DNA of 64,000 nt from assembly GCA_017438945.1 (NCBI GenBank), contig JAFRUI010000022.1:62001-126000 (forward strand). Direction: 5' to 3'. How positions within the stretch are numbered: the stretch's first letter is position 1; each line of letters opens with the position of its first letter. The notes under the pieces were generated by a model. That model was not told where the DNA came from. It did not search any database and worked only from the letters and a program-made list of their open reading frames with translations. Source of the DNA: Bacteroidales bacterium (GTDB lineage: Bacteria; Bacteroidota; Bacteroidia; Bacteroidales; WCHB1-69). The position numbers were made by a program, and so were the translations under genes. Shown here one piece after another: positions 8,700-17,533 of this stretch.

Positions 8700-9356
8700 T
8701 TATAAGTGTTTTAATTGATGAATCATATTTTCAGGATTTTCCGCTTTGAAAACGGCATTTCCTGCCACCACCGCATCGGCACCTGCCTTGATGATGTCCG
8801 TAATATTGTCCGCATTCACGCCGCCATCCACTTCGATGAGCGCATTCGAATGATTGCGCTTGATCATCGCTCGGAGTTCGGCGATGCGGTGCAACGAGCG
8901 TTGGATGAATTTTTGTCCGCCAAAACCAGGATTTACTGACATAATCAACACTAAATCAACATCTTGGATAATATCTTCCAATCCAGCAACCGGTGTGTGA
9001 GGATTGAGTGCTACACCCGCCAGCATGTCGTGCTCTTTGATTTGGTATATCGTGCGGTGCAAATGTGTGCAGGCTTCCCAGTGGACAGTCAACATATCGC
9101 AACCTATCTCCTTGAAAGTTTGGATGTAACGTTCAGGTTGCACTATCATCAAATGGGTGTCTAACGGTTTTTCGGACAGTTTTCTGACCGCCTTGATGAC
9201 AGGCATTCCGAAAGAAATGTTTGGCACAAAAACACCATCCATCACATCCAAATGAACCCAATCCGCTTCCGAACGGTTCAACATCTCAATTTCTTCCCCT
9301 AAACGGTTGAAATCCGCCGACAGCAGCGACGGAGCAATAATCGGTTTCACACTCAT
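8700..9356 (-). CDS. rpe: ribulose-phosphate 3-epimerase
   Basis: Rpe interconverts D-ribulose 5-phosphate and D-xylulose 5-phosphate in the pentose phosphate pathway. It is a TIM barrel of 218 residues, the usual length. Conserved elements include IIAPSLLSADFNRLGEE, WVHLDVMDGVFVPNISFG (metal His and catalytic Asp), LDTHLMIVQPERY, LVLIMSVNPGFGGQKFI, and IEVDGGVNADNI with the second catalytic Asp. The ATG at 9356 is preferred over an in-frame TTG nine bases upstream because it begins the family consensus and lies about 20 nt from a -7 element. It leads the rpe-SHOCT-sugar transporter gene run, linking sugar uptake with pentose metabolism. Confidence 0.96.
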   Translation of the reverse strand: MSVKPIIAPSLLSADFNRLGEEIEMLNRSEADWVHLDVMDGVFVPNISFGMPVIKAVRKLSEKPLDTHLMIVQPERYIQTFKEIGCDMLTVHWEACTHLHRTIYQIKEHDMLAGVALNPHTPVAGLEDIIQDVDLVLIMSVNPGFGGQKFIQRSLHRIAELRAMIKRNHSNALIEVDGGVNADNITDIIKAGADAVVAGNAVFKAENPENMIHQLKHL

Positions 9357-9376
9357 TTTCTGCAAATTTGAGGGCG

Positions 9377-9384
9377 CAAAAGTA
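9377..9384 (-). promoter_or_regulatory. -7 element TACTTTTG upstream of rpe
   Basis: Reverse-strand match to TAnnTTTG, followed by C, 20 nt before the rpe ATG. It predicts a leader of roughly 15 nt. Confidence 0.6.
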
Positions 9385-9425
9385 CTAAAAATTGGATTAT
9401 CTCCGTAACCCTAATTTATTCCCAC

Positions 9426-9466
9426 CTTGAACCTTTGAACCTAATACCTCACCTCTAACTTCTGAT
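9426..9466. repeat. degenerate heptamer array at the GH3 3' end
   Basis: CTTGAAC, CTTTGAAC, CTAATAC, CTCACCT, CTAACTT-like units overlap the stop codon and last codons of the GH3 gene. The first two units match the TTGAACC arrays at 42301 and 53068. Confidence 0.5.
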
Positions 9467-11576
9467 CCCCATAATGGAACACAAACGTTCCGGGATGCCA
9501 TTCAAAATGTTGGTAATGATCAACGAATGTGTTAAAGAAATCTTCATCGACATGAAAAGTGACCTTACGGGATTCTCCCTTGGGGATGAACACTCGCTGG
9601 AAACCGACCAATGTTTTCACTGGACTACGTTTGTCTCCAGTGTTGGTCAGGTAGAGTTGCGCTACCTCTTCGCCATCGCAATTGCCGGTGTTTTTAATGG
9701 AAAAAGTAAAGGAAAAGTCATTTGGGTTGTATTGGCCGTTATCATACACGAAAGAGGTGTAACTCAGACCATAACCGAAAGGATAGAGCGGTTTTTCCGT
9801 CATGAAACGATAGGTGCGGTTTTCCATTTCGTAGCTGTCGAAGGGCGGTAATTCGTTATGGGAGCTGTAGAATGTTACAGGCAGTTTTCCGCTGGGGTTC
9901 ACTTTTCCGAAAAGGACATCCGCCAAAGCGGTTCCTGCCGCCTGACCGCCATACCAGTCTGCCAGCACCGCATCGAGATTTTGGTCTTCCCAATCTAACG
10001 CGACTGCACTGCCCGAGCAGAGAACAAATACGATAGGCTTACCCATCTTCTTGATTTTCATCAACATACCCTCTTGTATACGGGGCAGTTCAATGGAAGT
10101 CCGGTCGCCTCCATGGAAGCCGTCCAACTCCACCTTCAACTCCTCCCCTTCGAGTTCAGGGGATAGACCGCCCACAAAAATCACTAAGTCGCTCTTGGCA
10201 ATTTGTTTGTTGAAATTGCGTGGTAGTACGTACTTGCCATCGACATGGTGACAGGCTGTATCAAAATAGATTTTAGGACGTTGTTTTTCAGGTAAAGTGT
10301 TGATATAGTTGACGATACCTTCGTAGATGGTTATGGCATGGCGCGGAGTACCGTTATAATTTCCGCACAGCATCACAGAATCCGCCGCATTCGGTCCCAC
10401 CACCGCGATTTTCTTGTATTTACTGGCATCCAAAGGGAGAATATGGTGCCTGTTTTGCAATAGTACGATGCTTTTTTGCGCCATTTCAAGGGCTTTGTTT
10501 TCAAAAACGGTGGTGTCGGGTACTTTAGCGAACGGTTGTTCAGGGTCGAACATTCCTAATGCGAAACGGGCTTTGAGCACTTTAAGTACATGGTTGTCAA
10601 TAATATCTATCGGTATTAACCCTTTGATGTAGGCTTCTTTCAAGGCATTGAGACCGCTGCCGCATTCCAAGTCGATGACGGAGCCGAAAGCGGCGGCGGC
10701 GGCATCGGCGGCGGTGGCGTGTGTCTCGTGCCGCGGAATCACCGTATCACGCTCCCAACAGTCGTTCAACGCCCAGCAGTCGGTAACGAAAAGTTTGTCG
10801 TAACCCCATTGGTTTTGAAGTATTTGGACGAGCAGGTCGTTGTTGGTACAGCAAGGTTCCCCATTCAGGCGGTTGTAGCCGCACATCACCATACTAACAT
10901 CCGTGTGGCCTACAATGTACTTGAAAGCCGGCAGATAGGTTGTCCATAGGGCGCGGCCGCTAACATTGGCGTCAAAAGAGTGACGATCGGCTTCGGGACC
11001 ACTGTGCACGGCAAAGTGCTTGATGCATGCGAGAGCCTTATAGCGGCCGTTAACCTGTTGCTGCAGTCCTCTCACGCATGCGGTACCCATGCGGGCGGTG
11101 AGATAAGGGTCTTCACCGTAGGTTTCCATGCCGCGTCCCCAGCGAGGATCCCGGAAAATGTTGATGTTCGGCGTGAAGAAAGTGAGCCCGGTATAATCAT
11201 CGTATTGTCCGGCCTGTTGTGCACGGAAATACTTCAGTCGGGCTTCGTCAGCCACCATGCCGAACATTTCCTGCACCGCCTTGTCGTCGAAGGTGGCAGC
11301 CAGTGCTATGGGCATCGGATAGACCGTGGCGAAACCGTTGCGCGCCACCCCGTGCAATGCCTCGTTCCACCAACTGTAGGCGGGAATGCCCAACCGCTCA
11401 ATGGCGGGATTGCGATGTTCCATCATCCCCAATTTTTCTTCTAAAGTAAGCTGATTCAAAAGGAGTTGCGCCCGCTCATCAATGGAAAGATTCGGGTTGC
11501 GGAAATCTTGCTGCGCCATCGCGCAAAAAGCGAGGACGAGGGTTATCATGCTGACGAATACTTTCTTCATATTCAT
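9441..11576 (-). CDS. glycoside hydrolase family 3 (beta-glucosidase/xylosidase type), exported
   Basis: A 711-residue exported GH3 enzyme that removes terminal beta-linked glucose or xylose from oligosaccharides. The order is signal peptide (KKVFVSMITLVLAFCAMAQ), the N-terminal TIM barrel with RLGIPAYSWWNEALHGVARN, PNINIFRDPRWGRGMETYGE and CIKHFAVHSGPE, the nucleophile Asp in KLFVTDCWAL (about residue 266), the alpha/beta sandwich domain (KIAVVGPNAADSVMLCGNYN, VVFVGG-like segment) and a fibronectin-like C-terminal domain. SWWNEALHGVAR favours the xylosidase-type subfamily. The start is placed at ATG 11576 (11570 is equally possible); an upstream TTG frame extension lacks support. It follows the beta-helix gene by 34 nt and shows no promoter of its own, so the two are probably co-transcribed. 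Confidence 0.92.
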   Translation of the reverse strand: MNMKKVFVSMITLVLAFCAMAQQDFRNPNLSIDERAQLLLNQLTLEEKLGMMEHRNPAIERLGIPAYSWWNEALHGVARNGFATVYPMPIALAATFDDKAVQEMFGMVADEARLKYFRAQQAGQYDDYTGLTFFTPNINIFRDPRWGRGMETYGEDPYLTARMGTACVRGLQQQVNGRYKALACIKHFAVHSGPEADRHSFDANVSGRALWTTYLPAFKYIVGHTDVSMVMCGYNRLNGEPCCTNNDLLVQILQNQWGYDKLFVTDCWALNDCWERDTVIPRHETHATAADAAAAAFGSVIDLECGSGLNALKEAYIKGLIPIDIIDNHVLKVLKARFALGMFDPEQPFAKVPDTTVFENKALEMAQKSIVLLQNRHHILPLDASKYKKIAVVGPNAADSVMLCGNYNGTPRHAITIYEGIVNYINTLPEKQRPKIYFDTACHHVDGKYVLPRNFNKQIAKSDLVIFVGGLSPELEGEELKVELDGFHGGDRTSIELPRIQEGMLMKIKKMGKPIVFVLCSGSAVALDWEDQNLDAVLADWYGGQAAGTALADVLFGKVNPSGKLPVTFYSSHNELPPFDSYEMENRTYRFMTEKPLYPFGYGLSYTSFVYDNGQYNPNDFSFTFSIKNTGNCDGEEVAQLYLTNTGDKRSPVKTLVGFQRVFIPKGESRKVTFHVDEDFFNTFVDHYQHFEWHPGTFVFHYGDQKLEVRY

Positions 11577-11610
11577 TGTTTTAGTCAAACTGTTTTCGTT
11601 TTTTCTACTA

Positions 11611-13350
11611 TTACTGGACAATCAATTTCCGGGTAACAAACGTATTGTCTTTTTGTACATAAACGAGATATGATCCCGGTTTTAACGCTTTCGTGGCGAT
11701 GCGGTTCATTCCCGGTTGTGCCTCTCCGCATAGCACACATTGTCCAGATGCTGTGAAAATCTGCCATTGCGCAACTTCTTCCGTAGGATTGTCCAATGTG
11801 AAATATCCCTGCGTGACAGGATTGGGAAACAAGTTAATTTTCGTTAAAAGATTCTCCTTGACATCACCACTGATGATGATTTTTACCACATAATCCCTAG
11901 TGCTAAAATGAGGAGAAGAGGCAGTGTATGTAACTGGTTGATAGAAGTTTTGGATTTCAGATTCGTCGGGGCTGACTGTAATTCCCCATGGTTTCGTGAT
12001 CGTCGGTTTTAAATGAGCAAGATCAGGCATAGTGCATCCTACATAGAAAAAGATGCTGTCACCTTCTGGCGAAAATTCACCATACATATCAGGATAATAT
12101 TCCATAGATTCTGGATTGTTCTCCCGTAAAAAGTCAAACCCGAGAATTAATGGCTCTATCACATTGATTGGCAGATAATTGACAAGACCGTATGAAGGGT
12201 TATCCGCCTGATGGAAGATAACCTCTTCCGCTGCCGCATCGTTGTCGCAGCCCCAATAGTTGCCAACCGCGTCCATATTACTGTTCGCATTGTTGTAAAG
12301 CTCGTAATCCACACCACCGTTGCCGTTATTGTACAGTACGTTGTAACCGGGATCCTCCGCTGTACCCATATCTACATGATGGTAATAGATTGCAGTAATG
12401 CCCCATAAATTTCCGGTGATAAGGTTGTGGCGCAACTTAGCGGCACAAGTCGTGTCATAGCCGTAAATGCTGATTCCGCTGCCGCCGTTATTCGGAGTAA
12501 CTTCCAAATTGTTGTCTATAAATTGATTATCAAAAATTTCAGAAGAAATGCGATAACCGTTCTGCGTGTAGCCGTAGCGGTTGTTCGTGATTACATTGTC
12601 CTTCAGTAGCACTTTTGTCACCGCCGGATTGTACATGTTCATGATACCTATGCCACCCGACATGGTGCTGGCCACCCCTTCGATACGGTTGCCGATGATT
12701 TGGATGGTATCCGTAGTGCCTGGTCCGATGTTGATCTGCGGATTGTTCGTGTTGGCCAACACATTGTTGTAGAACACGTTGTTAAGAATCTTCGGACAAC
12801 CGTCGGTGTTGACGGCCGATTGAATGGCGCAGGCTTGGTTGTCATGGAAATAGCTATCCCGAATAATAGGATGGCAGTTCATGTAGCTGATGACGTGATT
12901 TGAGAAATGGTCAAATTCACAGGAATCGATGGTTATATCACTGTTAATCAGCTTAATCCCTTGACAATAACGAAAATGGACATGCTTCAGTGCGTTCAAA
13001 GAAGACCCCTCGAAGCGGAGTTCGAAATAGTTGTTTTGTATTGAATCTCCTTGAAAGACAAGTATTTGACTTCTTGTTGCTGTTTGCAAACTTCCGCCAA
13101 TGGTTAAGGAAACACCGTCGTTTACAAAGACAGACATTGCAGAGGATTCCAGTGTCAGCAAGTCACCTGCGGATAAGGTTAAATTTTGTGAAATCACGTA
13201 ATGCCCAGGAGAGCTGGCCATGACGGCCGAAGGAGCTGCCGTGCATAGTGATTCAAGCGTGTAAGTTTGTCCGTTTCCCGGAGAAACCCATTGTGCAAAC
13301 CCTTGATTGATAAGAAACAATCCCAACAAAACAATAAATATTCTTTTCAT
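11611..13350 (-). CDS. right-handed beta-helix surface protein with T9SS sorting domain
   Basis: A 579-residue secreted protein. It has a signal peptide (MKRIFIVLLGLFLINQGFAQ), then a long right-handed parallel beta-helix (about 70-370) with repeated turns such as NSDITIDSCEFDHFSNH, CPKILNNVFYNNVL and QIIGNRIEGVAS, the fold of pectate-lyase-like and carbohydrate-binding proteins. The last 75 residues are a type A T9SS sorting domain (INLFPNPVTQGYFTLDN through SYLVYVQKDNTFVTRKLIVQ), which sends it across the outer membrane to the cell surface. No catalytic residues of a known lyase are identifiable. Placement ahead of the GH3 gene suggests polysaccharide binding or attack. Confidence 0.88.
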   Translation of the reverse strand: MKRIFIVLLGLFLINQGFAQWVSPGNGQTYTLESLCTAAPSAVMASSPGHYVISQNLTLSAGDLLTLESSAMSVFVNDGVSLTIGGSLQTATRSQILVFQGDSIQNNYFELRFEGSSLNALKHVHFRYCQGIKLINSDITIDSCEFDHFSNHVISYMNCHPIIRDSYFHDNQACAIQSAVNTDGCPKILNNVFYNNVLANTNNPQINIGPGTTDTIQIIGNRIEGVASTMSGGIGIMNMYNPAVTKVLLKDNVITNNRYGYTQNGYRISSEIFDNQFIDNNLEVTPNNGGSGISIYGYDTTCAAKLRHNLITGNLWGITAIYYHHVDMGTAEDPGYNVLYNNGNGGVDYELYNNANSNMDAVGNYWGCDNDAAAEEVIFHQADNPSYGLVNYLPINVIEPLILGFDFLRENNPESMEYYPDMYGEFSPEGDSIFFYVGCTMPDLAHLKPTITKPWGITVSPDESEIQNFYQPVTYTASSPHFSTRDYVVKIIISGDVKENLLTKINLFPNPVTQGYFTLDNPTEEVAQWQIFTASGQCVLCGEAQPGMNRIATKALKPGSYLVYVQKDNTFVTRKLIVQ

Positions 13351-13370
13351 AAAAGAAGAATTTTAATCGG

Positions 13371-13378
13371 CAAAGGTA
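13371..13378 (-). promoter_or_regulatory. -7 element TACCTTTG of the beta-helix/GH3 pair
   Basis: Reverse-strand TAnnTTTG match, 20 nt before the ATG at 13350, within an AT-rich stretch. Confidence 0.6.
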
Positions 13379-13414
13379 TATAAATTACGAATATGCACAT
13401 CAATAAATGGCCGC

Positions 13415-13444
13415 TGTAGAGACGTTTCTTGAAACGTCTCTACA
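13415..13444. repeat. dispersed 30-bp palindrome, GTAGAGACGTTTC family (copy 1)
   Basis: Arms TGTAGAGACGTTTC and GAAACGTCTCTACA around a TT centre. Other copies are at 35232-35261 and 55357-55386. It lies between the LytTR stop and the promoter of the beta-helix gene and could fold as a hairpin in RNA, but no T-run follows. Confidence 0.9.
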
Positions 13445-13487
13445 CTTTGGATTAAAATTGTAAAAGAATAAAGTGAACCGATTTAGA

Positions 13488-14246
13488 TTACTTCGAAAGC
13501 ATCCCTTTGAACGGTTTTTTGAAGGAACGGGACAATTCAAACGTGGCGTTGTCGGCAATCAGGATGTGGTTTTTGATCACCCCGGTGACTTTTTCCATAT
13601 TGACCACTACGGAGCGGTTTATTTTCAGGAACTTGTTTTTGGGGAATTTGGCGTGGAACATTTTCAAATTACTACGAAAATATTTTCTGTAACCATTTTC
13701 AAAATACACGCACACCTGATTTCCTATTTTCTTGAAATATAGGACTTCGTCAAACACAATTCGAATAGACTCCTCGTTTCTGGTTCCCAGTATAAATATT
13801 GATTTCGGGGAATGCTCCTCAAGGTTGTAAGACAAATTCTCTTCTTCCACGTGTTGCAGCATCTTTTGGTCTATTTTGTTGTATGTGCCGTAGATGTTCA
13901 GGATTTTGCCCATAATACTGTTGAGCTCCCTTTCGGTATAGGGAGCATAAAAAACCTCAAAAAAACCCATTTTAAGGAACTGTTTTACCTTTTTCGTGTG
14001 TGTCATGTCACACAGACCAACAATAAAAGGTGGTTTCCGGATGTCGTGAAGTACCTCATAGAACTCCAAATCCAAGAAAAAAATCATAGGAGTATGATTG
14101 TTCAAATAATCAACCGCCTCTGCGGTATTTCGGCAAACAAAGGCAATGTTAAGAGAGTAATATTTTGATAATAAGCCTCTTAATAAATCTACCTTGGCTT
14201 CCTCTTCACTAAGAATTACTACTTCAAAATTTTTATTAGATACCAT
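13488..14246 (-). CDS. LytTR-family response regulator with degenerate receiver
   Basis: A 252-residue transcription factor. Residues about 8-125 have the outline of a CheY-like receiver (VVILSEEEAKVDLLRGLLSK, MIFFLDLEFYEV with a possible phosphoacceptor Asp, FLKMGFFEVFYAPYTERELN), but the acidic pair after the first strand is reduced to Glu residues, so phosphorylation is uncertain. Residues about 155-250 are a LytTR DNA-binding domain (IVFDEVLYFKKIGNQVCVYF, FLKINRSVVVNMEKVTGVI, ELSRSFKKPFKGML). No histidine kinase is adjacent. The 288 bases between this gene and the GT2 gene are AT-rich and hold no recognisable promoter, hairpin or gene. Confidence 0.85.
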   Translation of the reverse strand: MVSNKNFEVVILSEEEAKVDLLRGLLSKYYSLNIAFVCRNTAEAVDYLNNHTPMIFFLDLEFYEVLHDIRKPPFIVGLCDMTHTKKVKQFLKMGFFEVFYAPYTERELNSIMGKILNIYGTYNKIDQKMLQHVEEENLSYNLEEHSPKSIFILGTRNEESIRIVFDEVLYFKKIGNQVCVYFENGYRKYFRSNLKMFHAKFPKNKFLKINRSVVVNMEKVTGVIKNHILIADNATFELSRSFKKPFKGMLSK

Positions 14247-14534
14247 AATGATTTAGTTATTATAAGTAAAAGTAAATAATTTTACCATTGATTTTCATTA
14301 ATTACACAAAAAAGTGGCCAATGGTTGGTTTTTGCTATAAAAACAACATCATTACTGATAAAACATGCATTTTTGTTGAGAAAAGTGGTAATTTGCATTT
14401 TTTAACACGATAACTGTAAAATATGTATGGGAGTTACCGTTATCGAAACAAAGAAAGCAAATATTAAGCCGAATAAGTATTTTGAGCTTTTTGATGTTGT
14501 GTTGCATTTTCAAGATGCCTCATGAAAGGGTTGG

Positions 14535-15749
14535 TTACCCGTATCCGGATCTTAATGTCATTTCCTCTTCAAAAAGCAGATTTCGAAGACTGTTTAATTG
14601 TTCGGGGGAATACTGAAAGAAAGAGCGTGTCGGATGAAACCACTCTGGACATTTATCCGGCAACCAAATCTGGAAATTGTCGTAGAGGGCAGTTCTCTCT
14701 TTTTCTGGTTGTTTCCGATGTTTAGTCCGCACATACTGCAAAATCCGAAGCCCGTCGGCTTTTTGATGGAAAGCTTTCACAAAATGTGGAAAATCGGATA
14801 CGTTTTTGCGTATTTCTTCCCAGATGTCGGGTTTGTCATTCTCTTTTTGCAAAAATACTAGAAAGTCGTTATCCGTTACAGAGAGCTTGTTCTCATAGAG
14901 ATCGTGCAGTTTTCCATACGCTTCCCGAATAGCGAAGAACAAGTCGTGATGGTAAATCGGATAGCTGTCCCAAACCCCGTTCGCGCCTTGTTGCATGGCT
15001 GGTCCGGTTCCGAAAGGGACACGACTGGAGTATCGTCCGGCAGGATATACACATTCTGTGTTAAAAAGTCCTAATCCTCCCATTTTGCAGAATTTTTGGA
15101 CCAGATAAAAATCCTCCCCGCTTTGCAGAGGGGTGATGTTCCCGATTTTCCGGAGGGCTTCCGCACGCATGGCAATGGCGGATCCCAAGGCGGTGAATCC
15201 GTACGGACTTTTGATTTTCAAAAGATTTACGGCATAGTTCCTCATGTAGATTTCGTAACGGAGCAGTGCCCTGTCTCGGGTTTCGTCTCTCCCATCCAAC
15301 GGATGGTAGTAGGGGACCGCCAGGGCGTTCATCCCGGGATTCTGCTTGAACTGATCCGAGACGGATTGCAGATAGTGTGGGTTGATTGCAGTGTCGGCGT
15401 CCAAACTGACAATGATGTCGTTAGGATCGCATTCTGACAAAATCTTATCAAACAGGCTTCTACGGGCAAAGCCGACGCCGTGTTTTTTCCCTTGCCACCC
15501 ATGCCCGGGAGATGCGTGGTCTATAATATGAAGACGAAGGTTGGTATAAAGAGGAAGGATATCCAGTAATTTTTGGTTATTCTCGCAAATGGATCTTTTT
15601 TCAGGAATAGACCAATAAATATCCGGTTGGTTCACACAAACATAAACCTCAAAAGGAAGAACAGAATCTTGTTTGGAGAGTGCAGCCAATGTGACGGGCA
15701 GGTAATCCAGCTCGTCCATTGCAGGAATGGCAATCCGTAAAGTCGGCAT
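14535..15749 (-). CDS. glycosyltransferase family 2 protein
   Basis: A 404-residue GT-A fold glycosyltransferase. The N-terminus IAIPAMDELDYLPVTLAALS is the nucleotide-sugar binding start of GT2, DIIVSLDADTAINPHYL carries the DxD metal motif, and YGFTALGSAIAMRAEALRKI followed by SGEDFYLVQKFCKMGG (the ED acid motif) forms the acceptor side. No transmembrane segments are apparent, so it is cytoplasmic. Its ATG touches the stop codon of the chagasin-like lipoprotein gene, so the two are translationally close and share a transcript, though no biochemical link between them is obvious. The sugar is unknown. Confidence 0.85.
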   Translation of the reverse strand: MPTLRIAIPAMDELDYLPVTLAALSKQDSVLPFEVYVCVNQPDIYWSIPEKRSICENNQKLLDILPLYTNLRLHIIDHASPGHGWQGKKHGVGFARRSLFDKILSECDPNDIIVSLDADTAINPHYLQSVSDQFKQNPGMNALAVPYYHPLDGRDETRDRALLRYEIYMRNYAVNLLKIKSPYGFTALGSAIAMRAEALRKIGNITPLQSGEDFYLVQKFCKMGGLGLFNTECVYPAGRYSSRVPFGTGPAMQQGANGVWDSYPIYHHDLFFAIREAYGKLHDLYENKLSVTDNDFLVFLQKENDKPDIWEEIRKNVSDFPHFVKAFHQKADGLRILQYVRTKHRKQPEKERTALYDNFQIWLPDKCPEWFHPTRSFFQYSPEQLNSLRNLLFEEEMTLRSGYG

Positions 15750-16127
15750 TTATTTTACCGTAACCGTAACATCTCGTGTTCGAGCAGCCTGGCTGATGTT
15801 GTCGCGTGCATAAACAAAATGCAGGGTTTGCGTGCCCTTCTGTACGGCGTCGAATTTCCAGAACCGGTGGCTTGACGCACCTATCATGCCTTTGGGCGCA
15901 TCGCTGGTGTAGCGGTCTCCAGCGCTCTTCACCACGGTGATGTCGTTTTCATTGACCAACTGCCACCAAAAACCGGTGGACGCATTGGTGATAAACTCAA
16001 TCTCGCAGGATTGTCCTTGTTTCAGCACCACCTCGTTTGTTTCCTTGTCAACGGAAACCAGTTTTTTTTGAGCATGGCAACTTGCAAGCAAGAGAATGAC
16101 AACCCCTAAATACATGATTTTTTTCAT
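15750..16127 (-). CDS. chagasin-like (I42) cysteine-protease inhibitor lipoprotein
   Basis: A 126-residue lipoprotein. The signal peptide MKKIMYLGVVILLLASC ends in a lipobox whose Cys would be lipidated. The mature part is an immunoglobulin-like inhibitor of the chagasin/I42 family, which blocks papain-type (C1A) cysteine peptidases. The BC-loop motif appears as NASTGFWW (NxTGF/Y in the family), and the strand RFWKFDAVQKGTQTLHFVYA stands where the RPW-containing loop normally is. An open frame continues upstream to 16316 into the tRNA-Lys gene, but the lipoprotein start at 16127, preceded by a -7 element, is much better supported. Its target could be an endogenous or host cysteine protease. 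Confidence 0.82.
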   Translation of the reverse strand: MKKIMYLGVVILLLASCHAQKKLVSVDKETNEVVLKQGQSCEIEFITNASTGFWWQLVNENDITVVKSAGDRYTSDAPKGMIGASSHRFWKFDAVQKGTQTLHFVYARDNISQAARTRDVTVTVK

Positions 16128-16146
16128 TGTTCTTCCTATTAAAATG

Positions 16147-16154
16147 CAAAAATA
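16147..16154 (-). promoter_or_regulatory. -7 element TATTTTTG of the chagasin-like/GT2 pair
   Basis: Reverse-strand match, 19 nt before the ATG at 16127. Confidence 0.6.
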
Positions 16155-16253
16155 CAAATTTTCCATATAGACAAGGGGAGAATGCAAAAAATTAACCACA
16201 CTAGCCCCTGGATCTTTTTTCTTTTCGAAAATCAACCGAAACGAAAAAAAACA

Positions 16254-16277
16254 AGTCCGAATCTTTCGATCCGGACT
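16254..16277 (-). terminator. intrinsic terminator after tRNA-Lys
   Basis: On the minus strand, AGTCCGGATC and GATTCGGACT pair around a GAAA loop, followed by TG and a T8 run. It lies 7 nt beyond the tRNA 3' end. Confidence 0.85.
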
Positions 16278-16283
16278 CTTTCG

Positions 16284-16356
16284 TGTTCCAGCTGGGGCTC
16301 GAACCCAGGACCCCATCCTTAAAAGGGATGTGCTCTACCTGCTGAGCTACTGAAAC
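16284..16356 (-). tRNA. tRNA-Lys (TTT)
   Basis: A 73-nt cloverleaf: acceptor GTTTCAG pairs with CTGGAAC (one G-T), D arm GCTCAGCAGGTAGAGC, anticodon stem CATCC/GGATG around the loop CTTTTAA (anticodon TTT), and T arm CTGGGTTCGAGCCCCAG. The discriminator is A and CCA is not encoded. A promoter lies 22 nt upstream and a terminator directly downstream, so it is a single-gene unit. Confidence 0.97.
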
Positions 16357-16376
16357 TCCTCTCTTTTTTTGAGGCT

Positions 16377-16400
16377 GCAAAAATACACTTTTTTTAATAT
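16377..16400 (-). promoter_or_regulatory. tRNA-Lys promoter (24-nt block shared with tRNA-Arg)
   Basis: The minus strand carries an A/T block, then GTGTATTTTTGC, with the -7 element TATTTTTG at 16385-16378. The same 24 bases occur at the tRNA-Arg promoter (23353-23376). Confidence 0.75.
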
Positions 16401-16486
16401 GGGGATAGTGTTTTTCAGAAAAAAATATTTTCACGTAAGTTATTAATTATCAGAATAGTAAAAAAATCAGAAAAAAATTCAATTCG

Positions 16487-16517
16487 GTTGTTTTTTGTTC
16501 TAAATTTTATATATTTG
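16487..16517 (+). promoter_or_regulatory. promoter: -33 GTTG and -7 TATATTTG
   Basis: GTTG at 16487-16490 and TATATTTG at 16510-16517 with 19-nt spacing fit the Bacteroidota housekeeping promoter. The start site would leave a leader of about 140 nt before the ATG at 16663. Confidence 0.6.
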
Positions 16518-16662
16518 CAATGTATCTAATTGATTATAAATATGTTAATAATAAAAAAGGCAAAAACAACAAAAGATTCTGTTTTTGAAAAAAAAGGATA
16601 TAAAAATGTCATTTTGAGCAGAAATCATTAACAGAAAAGAAATTTCACCAAAAATCGAAAAT

Positions 16663-16890
16663 ATGAAAAAATTGATTCTAACTCCCCAAAAAGACACCGT
16701 CACCATCTGTTTGCCGCAAGAATGGGTGGGCAAGCCATTGGTGTGTGTGTTGAGACATCCAGAGGAAAAAGGCACATATCCACCCGAATCAGAATTTGTT
16801 TCTGAAGTGCGGGAGGAAAGCATCGGATATTTAGCGTCCCGTTACAGGAAGACCAGAAAACCCAGGAAAAAAAGGTTGAGAAAAAAATAG
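16663..16890 (+). CDS. small basic protein of unknown function (75 aa)
   Basis: A 75-residue protein. The first half is a short beta-rich segment, KKLILTPQKDTVTICLPQEW then VGKPLVCVLRH, that resembles the strand-turn-strand start of AbrB-like or antitoxin N-termini only in a general way. The second half is acidic, then ends in a strongly basic tail (SRYRKTRKPRKKRLRKK) that could bind nucleic acid. It has a good promoter about 145 nt upstream and is the only plus-strand gene in this stretch. No toxin partner is adjacent. I do not recognise the family; the promoter and start context support it as real. Confidence 0.6.
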   Translation: MKKLILTPQKDTVTICLPQEWVGKPLVCVLRHPEEKGTYPPESEFVSEVREESIGYLASRYRKTRKPRKKRLRKK

Positions 16891-16901
16891 TATCGGTTTT
16901 C

Positions 16902-17495
16902 TCAGTGCAAATCGGCCCCGATGAGGTGCATGAACTCCTGTCGGGTGTTCTCGTTTTTAAGGAAAGCGCCGGTGAATTCTGACGTGGTGGTCACGGAGTT
17001 TTGCTTCTGGATGCCGCGCATGGACATGCAAAGGTGCTGGGCTTCAATGACTACGGCCACACCGAGGGGGTTCAGTACCTCTTGCAGGCAGTCTTTGATT
17101 TGCGAGGTGAGACGTTCCTGTAATTGCAGCCGTCGTGCAAAACATTCCACCACACGGGGAATCTTGCTTAAACCCACAATAGTGCCGTTTGGGATATAGC
17201 CGATATGCGCTTTCCCGAAGAACGGCAACAGATGGTGTTCGCACAGCGAATAAATTTCGATGTCCTTGACCACCACGATTTGTTTGTAATCTTCATGGAA
17301 CAGGGCGCTCTCAAGAATCGTCTTCGGGTCTTGCCGGTAGCCGTGAGTCAGAAAATCCATAGCCTTGGCCACCCGGATAGGGGTTTTCAACAAACCTTCG
17401 CGTTCAGGGTTTTCGCCCAATCCTCTTAAAATTTCCTTGTAATGGAATGCTAATTTCTCTAAATTTTCCTCTGAAAATGTCGGAACTTGACTCAT
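16902..17495 (-). CDS. folE: GTP cyclohydrolase I
   Basis: FolE converts GTP to 7,8-dihydroneopterin triphosphate, the entry step to folate and, through QueD, to queuosine. At 197 residues it has the usual length. The zinc ligands are visible in [19 protein letters not shown] and [20 protein letters not shown], and [20 protein letters not shown] is the conserved helix between them. It lies 38 nt after the metallo-hydrolase gene on the same strand and shows no promoter of its own. The folP (46389-47207) and queD (53857-54294) genes, which act downstream in the same pterin routes, are elsewhere in the window. Confidence 0.97.
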   Translation of the reverse strand: MSQVPTFSEENLEKLAFHYKEILRGLGENPEREGLLKTPIRVAKAMDFLTHGYRQDPKTILESALFHEDYKQIVVVKDIEIYSLCEHHLLPFFGKAHIGYIPNGTIVGLSKIPRVVECFARRLQLQERLTSQIKDCLQEVLNPLGVAVVIEAQHLCMSMRGIQKQNSVTTTSEFTGAFLKNENTRQEFMHLIGADLH

Positions 17496-17533
17496 ATTTA
17501 TAATGTTAATTTATCCTAATTTCATCCTCTCCT

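Noticed and set aside
16201..16434. Minus-strand frame across tRNA-Lys
   Set aside because: It is read through the tRNA gene and its terminator, which are firmly identified.
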